Notes under the pieces: generated by a model
Told to the model about the DNA's origin: nothing
Databases searched by the model: none
What the model saw: the letters and a program-made list of their open reading frames with translations, nothing else
Part shown: positions 8,459 to 18,179 of the stretch, one piece after another
Position numbering within the stretch: position 1 is the first letter of the stretch
Layout: each line of letters starts with the position of its first letter
Origin: Vibrio viridaestus
GTDB taxonomy: Bacteria; Pseudomonadota; Gammaproteobacteria; Enterobacterales; Vibrionaceae
Direction: 5' to 3'
Assembly (NCBI RefSeq): GCF_003856525.1
Contig: NZ_RJVQ01000004.1
Span: 248,001-312,000, forward strand
Length of the DNA: 64,000 bases
Program-made: the position numbers and the translations under genes

Positions 8459-9787
8459 ATGAATAGACAAGACCATCAGCACTTAACAGAATTAATGCCT
8501 CAGGCTTTAGCGCCGAAGGTCCCTACGTCTTTTAGTGAGTTAAATGTTCCAAGAACAGTAATGGAAAATTTATTATTGAAACAACTTTCAGCTTATCCCA
8601 AGTCTGATTTATTGACACTCACCAAGCTGATGGCGATTAGTAGTCATATGATAGAAGAGTTGCTTGGGGATTTGAGACGACGATCTCTGATAGAGGTATT
8701 TCAACCAGACTCGCGTGATACTCATATTTCTGGGGCTGTTCTGTATGCGCTTTCCAAAGAAGGAATTCAAGAGGCTGAGTACGCCTTTCGAAAAGATGCT
8801 TATCTTGGTCAGGCTCCCGTTAATCTTAGTGATTATTTTGCGATGGTTCAGTCCCAGGATATTCGAGAAAAACACATACAAAGAGATGAAGTGGTATTCG
8901 CTTTAAATGACGTCTTCGGTGCTGAGCGACTGATATCTGTACTTGGTCCTGCAATAAACTCCGGTCGTGCACTTTTACTCTACGGCGATGCAGGGACTGG
9001 GAAAACGTATGTCGCAACCCGACTACTCCGCTCGTTGAATACATCGGTATATGTACCTTACGCTGTTTTTGCCGCTGGGAATATCATTCGAATATTTTCT
9101 GCTCAGCATCATAAAAAGGTCAATCAGGTTGAACTGAGTTCTGCCTATTTAAAAGATAAGCATGATCCACGTTGGGCTCTTTGCGAGCGACCAAGTATTC
9201 AGGTTGGTGGTGAATTGACTATGGATATGCTGGAAGTGAATCACACCGAACATAATAGAGTGTGGCTGGCACCTGTACAGATGATGGCAAACAACGGGAT
9301 TCTCATCATCGATGACTTGGGTCGACAGTCAATGCCTGTGGCGAAGCTATTAAACCGTTGGATTGTGCCAATGGAATATCAATATGATTATCTGACACTT
9401 CCTAATGGACAGCAGATTTCGGTTCCTTTTGTATTAACTCTTGCCTTTTCAACCAATTTGGATCCCGAAAAAATTGGCGACCCTGCCTTTCTCAGACGGC
9501 TCGGCTATAAAATCCAGTTTGAACCGCTAAGAAAAGACGAATATCAGGCGCTTTGGGAGCTTACCGCTGATGTCAAAACGCTAAACATACCCGAGGAAAC
9601 CTTTCAAACCTTGTATCAACTGCATGAAAAAAATGGCATGGGATTCTACCCATGTTTGCCAAAAGACTTGATTGGTATCAGTCGAGATATTCTGGTCTTT
9701 GAAGATGCAAATCCAACAATTACACCAGACGTTTTACAACAAGCTTGGCACGTCTACTTTACGAAAGATGGTAACGGAGGGAGGTAG
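8459..9787 (+). CDS. AAA+ ATPase of the tad locus, with probable winged-helix N-terminus
   Basis: A 442-residue soluble protein. Residues 35-85 look like a winged helix (PKSDLLTLTKLMAISSHMIE then LRRRSLIEV). An AAA+ core follows: Walker A GDAGTGKT at 176-183, Walker B ILIIDD at 281-286, a sensor-1-like STN at 331-333 and a paired arginine (FLRRLG) near 346. It sits between tadV and rcpC, with a 10 bp gap upstream and 3 bp downstream, so it is part of the operon. It is none of the standard Tad ATPases (TadA, TadZ). Similar AAA genes may occur in other Vibrio tad loci, but I know no assigned function. It could regulate, remodel or help assemble the pilus machine. Confidence 0.75.
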   Translation: MNRQDHQHLTELMPQALAPKVPTSFSELNVPRTVMENLLLKQLSAYPKSDLLTLTKLMAISSHMIEELLGDLRRRSLIEVFQPDSRDTHISGAVLYALSKEGIQEAEYAFRKDAYLGQAPVNLSDYFAMVQSQDIREKHIQRDEVVFALNDVFGAERLISVLGPAINSGRALLLYGDAGTGKTYVATRLLRSLNTSVYVPYAVFAAGNIIRIFSAQHHKKVNQVELSSAYLKDKHDPRWALCERPSIQVGGELTMDMLEVNHTEHNRVWLAPVQMMANNGILIIDDLGRQSMPVAKLLNRWIVPMEYQYDYLTLPNGQQISVPFVLTLAFSTNLDPEKIGDPAFLRRLGYKIQFEPLRKDEYQALWELTADVKTLNIPEETFQTLYQLHEKNGMGFYPCLPKDLIGISRDILVFEDANPTITPDVLQQAWHVYFTKDGNGGR

Positions 9788-9790
9788 GAG

Positions 9791-10537
9791 ATGAGCCGTG
9801 GTCAAATCTTTTTATTACTGATCTTGTCTGTTCTTTTTGGTTTAGGGGCCGTTTTCTTTGCCAAGAAATGGATGGATGATCAGATACAACCTCAAGTCGA
9901 GGTTGAAGTTGTTGAAAGAGAGCCTGTTGCTGTCGCCAGTATTGATATTCCTGCAGGTACTGTGATTGAGGAACAACACCTAAGTTTAAAGTTGCTCGAA
10001 AAAGCATGGCGTAACGAATTTCAGTTCTCAGCTAAGGAAGACCTAGTAGGACGTGTCGCTGGAACCGATATCTTCGCTCAGGAAATCATTATGCAACCTA
10101 ACTTAGCTCCGGAAGGCGAGGGCTCTACTCTGGCGCAACTTATTCCAGAAGACAAACGAGCGGTAACGATTCGAGTTAATGATGTTATTGGCGTTGCGGG
10201 CTTTCTATTGCCGGGTAATCGTGTCGATGTACTCAACACAATTAAGTATGGCTCTCGTTCAGCGAATACTCTAACAGTACTTAAGGACATAAAAGTTTTG
10301 GCAGTTGACCAAACGGCACGAACAAATGATAACCGTCCCATTATTGTAAGGGCCGTAACACTAGAAGTCTCCCCTATGGATGCAGAGCGATTACTTTCTG
10401 CAAAAAGCAAAGGCGACATTCAGCTTTCATTACGTAATCCTCAGGCAAAAGATCCCGTGGTTAAACGGACATACAGAGCGCCTAGCGTAACCATTCTCAA
10501 AGGGACTGAAGCTTCCAACATTAAGGTTCAAGAGTGA
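9791..10537 (+). CDS. rcpC: Flp pilus assembly protein RcpC/CpaB
   Basis: 248 residues with one N-terminal membrane anchor (residues 5-25, FLLLILSVLFGLGAVFF). A SAF/CpaB domain follows from about residue 43 (VAVASIDIPAGTVIEEQHL), then the conserved RAVTIRVNDVIGVAGFLLPGNRVDVL stretch of the RcpC/CpaB C-terminal domain. RcpC is a periplasmic partner of the RcpA secretin. The gene overlaps nothing and is 7 bp from rcpA. The length is typical. Confidence 0.92.
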   Translation: MSRGQIFLLLILSVLFGLGAVFFAKKWMDDQIQPQVEVEVVEREPVAVASIDIPAGTVIEEQHLSLKLLEKAWRNEFQFSAKEDLVGRVAGTDIFAQEIIMQPNLAPEGEGSTLAQLIPEDKRAVTIRVNDVIGVAGFLLPGNRVDVLNTIKYGSRSANTLTVLKDIKVLAVDQTARTNDNRPIIVRAVTLEVSPMDAERLLSAKSKGDIQLSLRNPQAKDPVVKRTYRAPSVTILKGTEASNIKVQE

Positions 10538-10544
10538 GGTAAGC

Positions 10545-12017
10545 ATGAAAAATTTAATGATTGTTATCACTATTCTAATGTTGTGGAGTGGCGGACCTTT
10601 GGCTGCTATGCAGACAGGAAAAGTTATTCAGGTGCCTCATCATAAATCGGCTTTTGTTCAGCTATCGGGTAAGGCTAAACGCGTTTCTCTCGGGGATCCC
10701 AGTGTATTAGACATTGTAATGATGAAGTCTGATGAAGTTTTTCTTATTGGCAAAAGATTGGGGTCAACCAATTTGATGGCATGGGATCGTCGCGGCAACT
10801 TGATAGAAGCGATTGATATCGAAGTGACACATGACATTAATAGTCTCAAAGCCAAATTATTTGATTTTTTACCCAATGAGAAAATAGAAGTTCACAGTTC
10901 CCAAAATCGGATTGTTTTGGGGGGACAAGTCTCCTCTCAAGAGCGCATGATGATGGCGCTGAAAATCGCTGAAACTTACGCAGCAGGACGTGAAGCTGAT
11001 AAGAGTACGGATTCTCGTAGTGAGGAGTCTAGCAAAACAAATGTGATTAATTTGATGTCTATTGGTGGCGCTCAACAGGTGATGTTGGAGGTTTCTGTTG
11101 CTGAAGTTCAAAGAAGTTTGGTCAGACGTTTTGGCGCAAACTTTAATTTCTTTGAAGGCAATGGCAAGTTTGGTTGGGGAGCTACCTCGATTGGTGGTGC
11201 TCTAGAGTCCGCGAGTGACTTGAGTTCAATCGGTACCATTTTTAATGATGCTACAGCTCAGAGTACTGGACTACTATCGACATTTCTTGATGGTGATACG
11301 CTATTCTCTATTGCATTGGATATAGCAAAAGAGAATGGCTCAGCTAAAATTTTAGCCGAACCCACATTGACGGCACTTAGCGGAGCTAAAGCGGAGTTTT
11401 TAGCAGGGGGCGAGTTTCCTATCCCAGTACCAAACGAAAATGGCATCACGATAGACTACAAAGAGTACGGTGTCGGCTTAAAATTTATTCCTACCATATT
11501 AAGTGACAAGAAAATCAATTTAAATTTGGCTGTTGATGTCAGTGAAGTGGCATCGGGAAGCACACTTAACTATTCGATAACGAACTCGAATGCTTCCTAT
11601 TATATTCCTCCAGTCACTCGAAGAAGCGCGTCATCGACTCTAGAACTTGCTGATGGACAAACTATCGGGATAGCAGGAATGCTCAGTGAGAATGTTCGTG
11701 ATTCCATCAGTAAAATTCCAGGTTTGGGCGACATTCCAGTTTTAGGTCAGCTGTTCCGCAGTCAGGAATACATATCAGGTGAAACCGAACTGGTGATATT
11801 AGTGACGCCTCATTTGGCAAAACCTATTGATAAATCGAAAGTGCGATTACCGACAGATGGTTATATAGAACCAAGCGATGTTCAGTATTACCTTCTGGGA
11901 CAGGGGGCTTATATGACAGCACCGAATCGAGATAAACCGCTGGAACAGCAGGCGAGTGATAATTATGTCGACAGTTCAGATGGTGGTTCTGAGGGGGTGT
12001 TTGGTCATGATATGTGA
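10545..12017 (+). CDS. rcpA: Tad secretin RcpA/CpaC
   Basis: 490 residues with an N-terminal signal peptide (about 20 residues, ending near GGPLAAM). A pilus-secretin N-terminal domain spans about residues 30-110 and a BON-like segment follows. The secretin core (about 230-430) contains EPTLTALSGAKAEFLAGGEFP and the VPPVTRR-like segment before the beta-barrel lip. It forms the outer-membrane channel for the Flp pilus. It lies directly after rcpC and before a small lipoprotein-like gene that may serve as its pilotin or RcpB-like partner. Length and motif order are normal for the family. Confidence 0.94.
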   Translation: MKNLMIVITILMLWSGGPLAAMQTGKVIQVPHHKSAFVQLSGKAKRVSLGDPSVLDIVMMKSDEVFLIGKRLGSTNLMAWDRRGNLIEAIDIEVTHDINSLKAKLFDFLPNEKIEVHSSQNRIVLGGQVSSQERMMMALKIAETYAAGREADKSTDSRSEESSKTNVINLMSIGGAQQVMLEVSVAEVQRSLVRRFGANFNFFEGNGKFGWGATSIGGALESASDLSSIGTIFNDATAQSTGLLSTFLDGDTLFSIALDIAKENGSAKILAEPTLTALSGAKAEFLAGGEFPIPVPNENGITIDYKEYGVGLKFIPTILSDKKINLNLAVDVSEVASGSTLNYSITNSNASYYIPPVTRRSASSTLELADGQTIGIAGMLSENVRDSISKIPGLGDIPVLGQLFRSQEYISGETELVILVTPHLAKPIDKSKVRLPTDGYIEPSDVQYYLLGQGAYMTAPNRDKPLEQQASDNYVDSSDGGSEGVFGHDM

Positions 12018-12026
12018 GGAGAGCTT

Positions 12027-12284
12027 ATGAAACTTAATATGATTGCAATATTCATGGCCTTGGGTATTTCTGGTGGTTGTGTTTCCGGTGATTATCAAGC
12101 GGGAGGATACGTGAATACTTTAATCGAACAGCAAACTTATAACCCGGATGCAGTAAGAGATAACCGAGATTTCTTGCCACAAGGAAGTGGTGAGCGAATG
12201 GAGAAAGCTTACACCACATACTCTGGTAAGTCTGGGGGTGAGCTCAATAGTGGAACTGAGAGCCGAGTTCTCGAAGGTTTATAA
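12027..12284 (+). CDS. Small probable lipoprotein of the tad locus (RcpB position)
   Basis: 85 residues. The N-terminus is a short signal-like helix followed by SGGCVSG, where Cys18 could be lipidated; the lipobox is imperfect, with Ser at -3. The mature part is polar, with no known domain. It lies between rcpA and tadG, 9 bp from each, where other tad loci carry rcpB or a small outer-membrane lipoprotein. A role in localising or stabilising the RcpA secretin is a guess from position and lipid signal. Confidence 0.7.
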   Translation: MKLNMIAIFMALGISGGCVSGDYQAGGYVNTLIEQQTYNPDAVRDNRDFLPQGSGERMEKAYTTYSGKSGGELNSGTESRVLEGL

Positions 12285-12293
12285 GGTGATGCG

Positions 12294-13541
12294 ATGAGTC
12301 TGTTATCACGAAAACATTCGATGAGTTACCATTCGATGGCAAAACAAAAAGGTTTGACCGCGATATTTGTCACGGTGGCTTTTTTATTCCTCGTCGGAAT
12401 TGCTGCTTTAGCTGTGGATGTTAATCACGCTTACATGAACAAATCTAAGCTTCAGAATAGTGTGGATGCCGCAGCGTTGTCTGCCGCGTTTTCCGTAGAT
12501 AACAATGGCTCTATTGCTGATGCAGAACTCGCAGCGTTAAATACTCTTACTCAAATAGAGGGTTTCGAGGGTAACAGTGAACTCAGTACGATTAGAAATT
12601 ATGTTTCTATAACGTTTAGTGATGATCCTACTAATTCAGCATCATTTGTTTCAGGGGGATCTTTCAGCTCTACAGCAGAGGCAATTTATGTGCGTGTGGC
12701 TGTTGCTCAATACCCGTTACGTAACTTTTTTGTGCAAGTCTTTAACTTAGAGAAATTCGTGTCAGCTAGTGCTGTCGCAGGACCCAGCGCGACCATCAAT
12801 CCGCAGAACATTGTTCCAATTACTATCTGTCAGGGAGATAACCCGAGTACGCCTATTGGCTATGAGATTGGTGAAGTTTACGCGGTAAAATCAACAGATA
12901 ACGAGCTTGGTAGCGGGAACTTTCAATTTCTTGATTTTGATGATAGTAGTGGTGCTAGCGACCTAAGTGAAAACTTGGCAGGAGCTTATGAAGGCAATAT
13001 TTCACTGGGAGATATTGTCGTCACAGAACCTGGACAAAAAACGCAAAAGGTCATTAATGGAATTAATTCACGGCTTGGTACGGCAAGTAAAAACTCGGTC
13101 GATACTTCTGTCTACCCTTCTGATAAATATGTAAAAGAGCCAGACACACCAGCTTCACTGAATACTGATGGATCAGTGAATTATACCGATAGCTGGGGAG
13201 CTGATGAATACAGTACAGAGTTGACCGCTTGTGTTAACGGGGCAACCAATTCCGATTGCAGCAGTTATTACAAATCTTCAGGGGCATATAACAGGCGCAT
13301 GCTAGTTGTTCCGATCGTGGATTGTTCGGGGGGGGTATCGGGAAAAAACAGTTTGGTTGTAACCGAGTTTGCTTGTTTCTTTCTACTTCAATCGATTGAG
13401 AAAAGTGGGTCATCATTTGAAATTTTTGGTGAATTTGTTGAATCCTGCCCGGTTATTGCGGGTGGGTATGATCCTGATAACGGTGGTGATGGTCAGTACA
13501 GAATAGTGCTGTTCAATGATCCATTGAGTGAGGGGTCATAG
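12294..13541 (+). CDS. tadG: TadG-like pilus assembly protein
   Basis: 415 residues with the TadE/G-like N-terminal segment: a basic start (KQKGLTAIFVTVAF), one transmembrane helix and the conserved AVDVNHAYMNKSKLQNSVDAAALSAA stretch. The remaining 320 residues should be periplasmic. I see no von Willebrand factor A MIDAS motif, so this is a shorter variant than many TadG proteins. It is translationally close to tadE, one base after the TadG stop. In this locus the tadG-E-F block precedes tadZ-A-B-C-D, the reverse of the more usual order. Confidence 0.85.
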   Translation: MSLLSRKHSMSYHSMAKQKGLTAIFVTVAFLFLVGIAALAVDVNHAYMNKSKLQNSVDAAALSAAFSVDNNGSIADAELAALNTLTQIEGFEGNSELSTIRNYVSITFSDDPTNSASFVSGGSFSSTAEAIYVRVAVAQYPLRNFFVQVFNLEKFVSASAVAGPSATINPQNIVPITICQGDNPSTPIGYEIGEVYAVKSTDNELGSGNFQFLDFDDSSGASDLSENLAGAYEGNISLGDIVVTEPGQKTQKVINGINSRLGTASKNSVDTSVYPSDKYVKEPDTPASLNTDGSVNYTDSWGADEYSTELTACVNGATNSDCSSYYKSSGAYNRRMLVVPIVDCSGGVSGKNSLVVTEFACFFLLQSIEKSGSSFEIFGEFVESCPVIAGGYDPDNGGDGQYRIVLFNDPLSEGS

Positions 13542-13542
13542 G

Positions 13543-13989
13543 ATGAATCTAAGCCACAGAAATCACCAACGAGGCCTTTCCGCTATCGAGTTCGTTATTG
13601 CGATGCCGATCGTGTTTATTTTACTGGCGGCAGTGATCGAATTAGGAATTGCGTTGGTGAAATATCAGACTTTAACCAAACTCGTTCAATTTGGTGCTCG
13701 GTATGGGGTGTCCCAAGTTTACAATACTACCGGAGCTCAGGTCGCTGACACAGCACAAATAAAATGTGCTGTCGTGACTGGTTCGACGAGTGATATGTCC
13801 GCTGATTGTGGAAATAGCACTAATAAGCCGTTGCCATCATTGAATCTCGCGGATGTCTCAGTAAGTCAAACGGGGGATTACCTCTATGTAACAGCGATTT
13901 ATCGCTACAGCCCTCTATTAAATTTTGGTGTGGTGACATCTGACTACACGTTAGATCTTAGTGCATCAGCTCTTATGAGGGCGAAATGA
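13543..13989 (+). CDS. tadE: TadE pseudopilin
   Basis: 148 residues. After a short basic leader comes the processing motif RG|LSAIEF, then the hydrophobic helix VIAMPIVFILLAAVIELGIA and a TadE-like domain. TadE is a minor pseudopilin matured by TadV. The ATG at 13543 is preferred over the upstream GTG (13528), because AGGGGT lies seven bases before it. The gene overlaps tadF by four bases (ATGA), implying coupled translation. Confidence 0.92.
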   Translation: MNLSHRNHQRGLSAIEFVIAMPIVFILLAAVIELGIALVKYQTLTKLVQFGARYGVSQVYNTTGAQVADTAQIKCAVVTGSTSDMSADCGNSTNKPLPSLNLADVSVSQTGDYLYVTAIYRYSPLLNFGVVTSDYTLDLSASALMRAK

Positions 13990-14495
13990 TGAAAGCGGTT
14001 AAATTAATAAAAAAACAACACGGTCTTACTACCGTTGAGTTTACGGTCATCGCGACCACTCTCTTCTTAATTGTATTTGCACTGATTGAACTGGGTATCT
14101 ATATCTATTCTGTTCAAACACTCAATGATATGTCACGTAAGGCAAGTCGTCTGGGGGCTGTGTGTTATCCGACAGCCGATATAGCTGGTCTAGTAACGGA
14201 TGGAGCCCCATTAGGAATTCAGGCCAGTAATATCCAGGTAGATTATCTTGATGGTGATAGTACTGTCATTAATTTGAGTAGTATCACAGACACTTCCAGT
14301 TCAGAGTATTCCGATGCTGTCGAATCCATTCGTTATGTTCGAGCTCAGGTCGTTGGCTTCACATTTACTTTATCTGGAATCCTCTCTTTTCTTGGAAATA
14401 ACGGTGTTCTTAGTGTGCCTACCCTAGCGTCTATCCTGCCGATAGAAAGTCTGGGAATATCTCATGATGGCTCATTCAAAGACAATTGTAATTAA
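13986..14495 (+). CDS. tadF: TadF pseudopilin
   Basis: 169 residues. The motif HG|LTTVEF precedes a long hydrophobic helix (VIATTLFLIVFALIELGIYI), the class of Flp-like minor pilins cut by TadV. Two ATGs in tandem (13986 and 13989) are possible starts; the first overlaps the tadE stop as ATGA. The protein resembles TadE in its first 50 residues and diverges afterwards, which fits the TadE/TadF pair known from Aggregatibacter. Confidence 0.9.
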   Translation: MMKAVKLIKKQHGLTTVEFTVIATTLFLIVFALIELGIYIYSVQTLNDMSRKASRLGAVCYPTADIAGLVTDGAPLGIQASNIQVDYLDGDSTVINLSSITDTSSSEYSDAVESIRYVRAQVVGFTFTLSGILSFLGNNGVLSVPTLASILPIESLGISHDGSFKDNCN

Positions 14496-14507
14496 TTAGG
14501 AGTTTCT

Positions 14508-15725
14508 ATGAATGATCGCCCTAATCATCAATTTGAACAGTCTCAGTCAGCAACTCGACTTAAAACACCGCTTGATGTCTGGGTACTTTACTCTGATGAC
14601 GAATTTAAAGTACGTATTGCCCGAGAATTAATGGCGTGTTTGGGAGTCAATTTTGAGTTCCATGCCTTGGATAAGTTAGACGTTAGTGTATTTCGGGGTA
14701 ATACGTTTCCTGATTTGATTTTTGTTCAAACAGGAGAGGGATGGGCAACTCAAATCTCTCAGTTACAACATGCCGATATCGATAAAAGCGATCATGATAT
14801 GGCCATGATTGTCTTTGGCGAAGATACCGACCATGCGTCGTTACGTATGGCATTAAGGCTGGGGGCATCTGACTATTTATCCGATCATATTACGCATGAA
14901 GAATTGATGCCTATTTTAGCTGCATTCGCTGAGAGCAAGGTTGAGTCAAATGAATTTGCTGAGTTATTTCTGTTTATCAATACCAAAGGGGGAATGGGGG
15001 CGACCACACTCTGTTTGAACTCAGCAATTGAAGTCGCGATCAATTCTCCTGGCAAAGTATTGTATCTGGATCTGGATCTCCATTTTGGTGTCGCGACAGA
15101 TTATCTAAACTTGAATCCGTCTTACAGTCTTACTGATGCTATTGAACAAAGTGAAGATTTGGATGAGATATCCCTGCAAAGTCTGGTTACTAAGCACGAC
15201 TCTGGACTAAGACTGCTTAGTTTTAATCATGAAACACCGCTAGAGAATTACGAGCAATCAAAACGTATTGGTTCGCTTATTCCTATTTTACGCCGCTATT
15301 ACAAATACATTTTTGTCGATATGTCTGCTGGCGCTGATTGTACGTTTAGCTCGGTAATGAGTCAGGCAAGTAAGGCGTTTCTTATTACTCAGCAAAACTT
15401 AATTGCGCTTAAAAACGCATCTTCGATCATTCGTTCCCTACGTTATGAGTATGGCATTCAAAATGATTCGATGGCTCTAGTCGTTAATCGTTTTGAAAAA
15501 AAACAGCAGATAAGGCTCAAAGATATAGAAGGGTCGATGCTGGGGATTGAGCTATTTACAATTCCAAATGATTTCAAAGTCAGTATTGAAAGTACCAACT
15601 TAGGTAAGCCATTCATAGTGGATAAACCTCACTCTATGATTGGTCGTTCGATTCATGAATTTTGCAAAACACTCTCACCCGATGTGATTGAATCCAAAGG
15701 GTGGCTGGATCGGTTTTTTAACTAA
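14508..15725 (+). CDS. tadZ: TadZ/CpaE polar localisation ATPase
   Basis: 405 residues. Residues 20-140 form an atypical receiver-like domain (LDVWVLYSDDEFKVRIAREL ... LRLGASDYLSD). Then comes a ParA/MinD-like ATPase with the deviant Walker A KGGMGATT near residue 163 and LYLDLDLHFG as the following strand. TadZ marks the pole or site where the Tad machine is built. The gene lies just upstream of tadA, and the 12 bp after tadF carry a good ribosome-binding site (TTAGGAG). Confidence 0.93.
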   Translation: MNDRPNHQFEQSQSATRLKTPLDVWVLYSDDEFKVRIARELMACLGVNFEFHALDKLDVSVFRGNTFPDLIFVQTGEGWATQISQLQHADIDKSDHDMAMIVFGEDTDHASLRMALRLGASDYLSDHITHEELMPILAAFAESKVESNEFAELFLFINTKGGMGATTLCLNSAIEVAINSPGKVLYLDLDLHFGVATDYLNLNPSYSLTDAIEQSEDLDEISLQSLVTKHDSGLRLLSFNHETPLENYEQSKRIGSLIPILRRYYKYIFVDMSAGADCTFSSVMSQASKAFLITQQNLIALKNASSIIRSLRYEYGIQNDSMALVVNRFEKKQQIRLKDIEGSMLGIELFTIPNDFKVSIESTNLGKPFIVDKPHSMIGRSIHEFCKTLSPDVIESKGWLDRFFN

Positions 15726-15742
15726 TTGATAGTGAGGATAAG

Positions 15743-17194
15743 ATGTTTTTTAAACGAAAAAATATCAATCCCGACTTTCAGGATAAAGCCTTGAAAGCCG
15801 AAAATAACATGACTGCTAAGAAACCTGAGATCGTCAAAAATACCGATGACGGCGGTGAAGCTCGGGCGGAAATCAGTACAGATAAAGTTGCAAAAAATAA
15901 GCTAATTGATGATGCTCGCAAGCAGTTAGAACAAGAGTTGTCAGTGAAACATTATTACCATCAGAAATTGCTGGAAATATTGGATCTGGCGCTCTTATCA
16001 AGCCTCGAGCGCGAAAGAGCTAAGAAAGAACTTCATGATGCCATCATACAGTTAATGTCGGATGATCCAAGCCATACTCTAGGGGTTGAAGGGCGAAAAA
16101 GGATCATACAGCAGATTGAAGATGAAGTCTTTGGACTCGGGCCTTTGGAACCATTACTCAAAGATTCGAGTATTTCCGATATTTTGGTCAATGGACCGAA
16201 AAGTATTTATGTCGAACGTTATGGGAAAATAGATAAAACCCCATATACCTTTTTAGACGAACGGCACCTTAGAAACATTATCGATCGTATTGTTAGTCAG
16301 GTAGGGCGAAGAATAGATGAGTCATCACCAATGGTGGATGCAAGACTTATGGATGGATCCCGTGTGAACGCGATTATTCCACCTCTGGCTCTGGATGGCG
16401 CAGCTTTGTCCATTCGCCGCTTCGCAGTAGATAAATTAACAATGGACAACTTACTCTCTTATAACTCGGTATCTAGAGGAATGGCTGCTTTCATTGAGGC
16501 TGCTGTGAAGGGAGAGCTTAATGTATTGATCTCTGGAGGTACAGGCTCGGGTAAGACGACGACGCTCAATATTCTTTCTGGCTTCATACCGGAAGATGAA
16601 CGCATCATTACTATTGAAGATTCTGCCGAGCTTCAACTTCAACAACCTCATGTGATTCGCTTGGAAACCCGCCCCCCGAACCTTGAAGGAAAAGGAGAGA
16701 TCACTCAGCGTGACTTGGTAAAAAACTCTCTGCGTATGCGTCCTGACCGTATTGTACTTGGTGAAGTTAGGGGAAGTGAGGCTGTGGATATGCTTGCGGC
16801 TATGAACACTGGTCATGAAGGGTCTCTTGCTACTGTGCACGCAAACACGCCCAGAGATGCTCTGAGCCGTATTGAGAACATGTTCTCAATGGCGGGATGG
16901 AATATTTCAACCAAAAACTTACGAGCTCAGATAGCTTCTGCAATACATCTGATTGTGCAGATGGAACGTCAGGAAGACGGAAAGAGAAGAATGGTGAGCA
17001 TCTCTGAAATTAACGGTATGGAAGGCGACATCATTACCATGTCTGAGATTTTCAAGTTTCAGAGGCAGAGTGTTGATGAGCAGGGTAATGTCATCGGATT
17101 TTTTAAACCAACGGGCGTTATCCCGCAATGCCATGACAAGCTTTTAAAAAGAGGCTTGCCAATACCCTTCGAAGTTTTCAGCGAAAACTACTGA
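15743..17194 (+). CDS. tadA: TadA/CpaF secretion ATPase
   Basis: A 483-residue type II/IV secretion ATPase that powers pilus extension. It has Walker A GGTGSGKT at 265-272, an aspartate box [10 protein letters not shown] at 288-297, Walker B around [11 protein letters not shown] (336-346) and a histidine box [13 protein letters not shown] at 358-370. The N-terminal 60 residues are charged and variable, as in CpaF proteins. It is cytoplasmic and docks on TadB/TadC. It lies 17 bp after tadZ and 15 bp before tadB. Confidence 0.96.
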   Translation: MFFKRKNINPDFQDKALKAENNMTAKKPEIVKNTDDGGEARAEISTDKVAKNKLIDDARKQLEQELSVKHYYHQKLLEILDLALLSSLERERAKKELHDAIIQLMSDDPSHTLGVEGRKRIIQQIEDEVFGLGPLEPLLKDSSISDILVNGPKSIYVERYGKIDKTPYTFLDERHLRNIIDRIVSQVGRRIDESSPMVDARLMDGSRVNAIIPPLALDGAALSIRRFAVDKLTMDNLLSYNSVSRGMAAFIEAAVKGELNVLISGGTGSGKTTTLNILSGFIPEDERIITIEDSAELQLQQPHVIRLETRPPNLEGKGEITQRDLVKNSLRMRPDRIVLGEVRGSEAVDMLAAMNTGHEGSLATVHANTPRDALSRIENMFSMAGWNISTKNLRAQIASAIHLIVQMERQEDGKRRMVSISEINGMEGDIITMSEIFKFQRQSVDEQGNVIGFFKPTGVIPQCHDKLLKRGLPIPFEVFSENY

Positions 17195-17209
17195 AACTAG
17201 GAGTCTGCT

Positions 17210-18178
17210 ATGCGTGAAGATATCACAATATTTTTGGTATTACTGTTTTTTGCTGTGGTCTTTATTTCTCAGGCATTGTTATTGCCAGCGGTAGGAAATA
17301 AAGCCAGACATAAGCAGCTAAGTAACCGTTTAAAGCAGACAGAATCTGAGCTTGATGAAAAAAGTTTAACCCTGCTAAGGGAGCACAACCTAAAATCGTT
17401 ATCGCCCATCGATCGTAAGTTGATTCAAATACCATTTTTAGCCACGTTGCAGAAACAGATCGAAATGGCTGGTCTAAACTGGTCTGTAACCAATGTTCTA
17501 TCAGTCTTCAGTGTACTCAGTGCCGTTTCCGTTTTGGCTCTATATATGATTGGGCAACCTTGGTATGTCCTAATGGCGGACGTCATTTTCTTATGGTTCA
17601 TTATTAAGTTTTTCATTGAGAAAAAAATATCGGATCGATTGAGTAAGTTTGAAGAACAGCTGCCTGAAGCGCTTGATATTATGCGCAGAATGCTACAAGC
17701 CGGGATGCCGATTTCTCAGGCGATGGGGGAAGTAGGGGAAGAGATGCCAGAACCGATAGGATCTGAATTTAAAAATGCCTTCAACCTGCTTAACTTTGGC
17801 TATGACATGAGACTGGCCATTATGCAAATGGCAGAGAGAACACCAACGATGTCTGTTTTGGCGTTTTCCAGTGCGGTTCTGCTGCAAAAAGAAACTGGGG
17901 GCAACCTATCTGAGAACCTAGAAAAAGTATCCAAAGTGCTTCGTGCCAGATTTAAGTTACAGAGAAAGATTAAAACTATTTCGGCGGAGAGTCGAATGTC
18001 CGCTTGGATACTGATCTTAGCTCCGTTCGTTTTGTTCTTGGTTATGACGGTCATTCAGCCTGCGTATGTGGATATTATTTATAAAGATCCTCGTGGAGTG
18101 AAAATGATCACCTTTGGCGTGATAAGCCTGTTCTTTGGTGCCATTTGGATTCGCAAAATCGTGAATTTCGAGGTGTAA
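17210..18178 (+). CDS. tadB: TadB inner-membrane platform protein
   Basis: 322 residues with a type II secretion F domain (residues about 145-290; LPEALDIMRRMLQAGMPISQAM, then LLQKETGGNLSENLEKVSKVLR). Transmembrane helices lie at about residues 5-25, 95-135 (two), 265-285 and 295-315. It forms the inner-membrane platform with TadC for pilus assembly. tadC starts two bases after its stop, so the two are translationally coupled. Confidence 0.95.
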   Translation: MREDITIFLVLLFFAVVFISQALLLPAVGNKARHKQLSNRLKQTESELDEKSLTLLREHNLKSLSPIDRKLIQIPFLATLQKQIEMAGLNWSVTNVLSVFSVLSAVSVLALYMIGQPWYVLMADVIFLWFIIKFFIEKKISDRLSKFEEQLPEALDIMRRMLQAGMPISQAMGEVGEEMPEPIGSEFKNAFNLLNFGYDMRLAIMQMAERTPTMSVLAFSSAVLLQKETGGNLSENLEKVSKVLRARFKLQRKIKTISAESRMSAWILILAPFVLFLVMTVIQPAYVDIIYKDPRGVKMITFGVISLFFGAIWIRKIVNFEV

Positions 18179-18179
18179 C

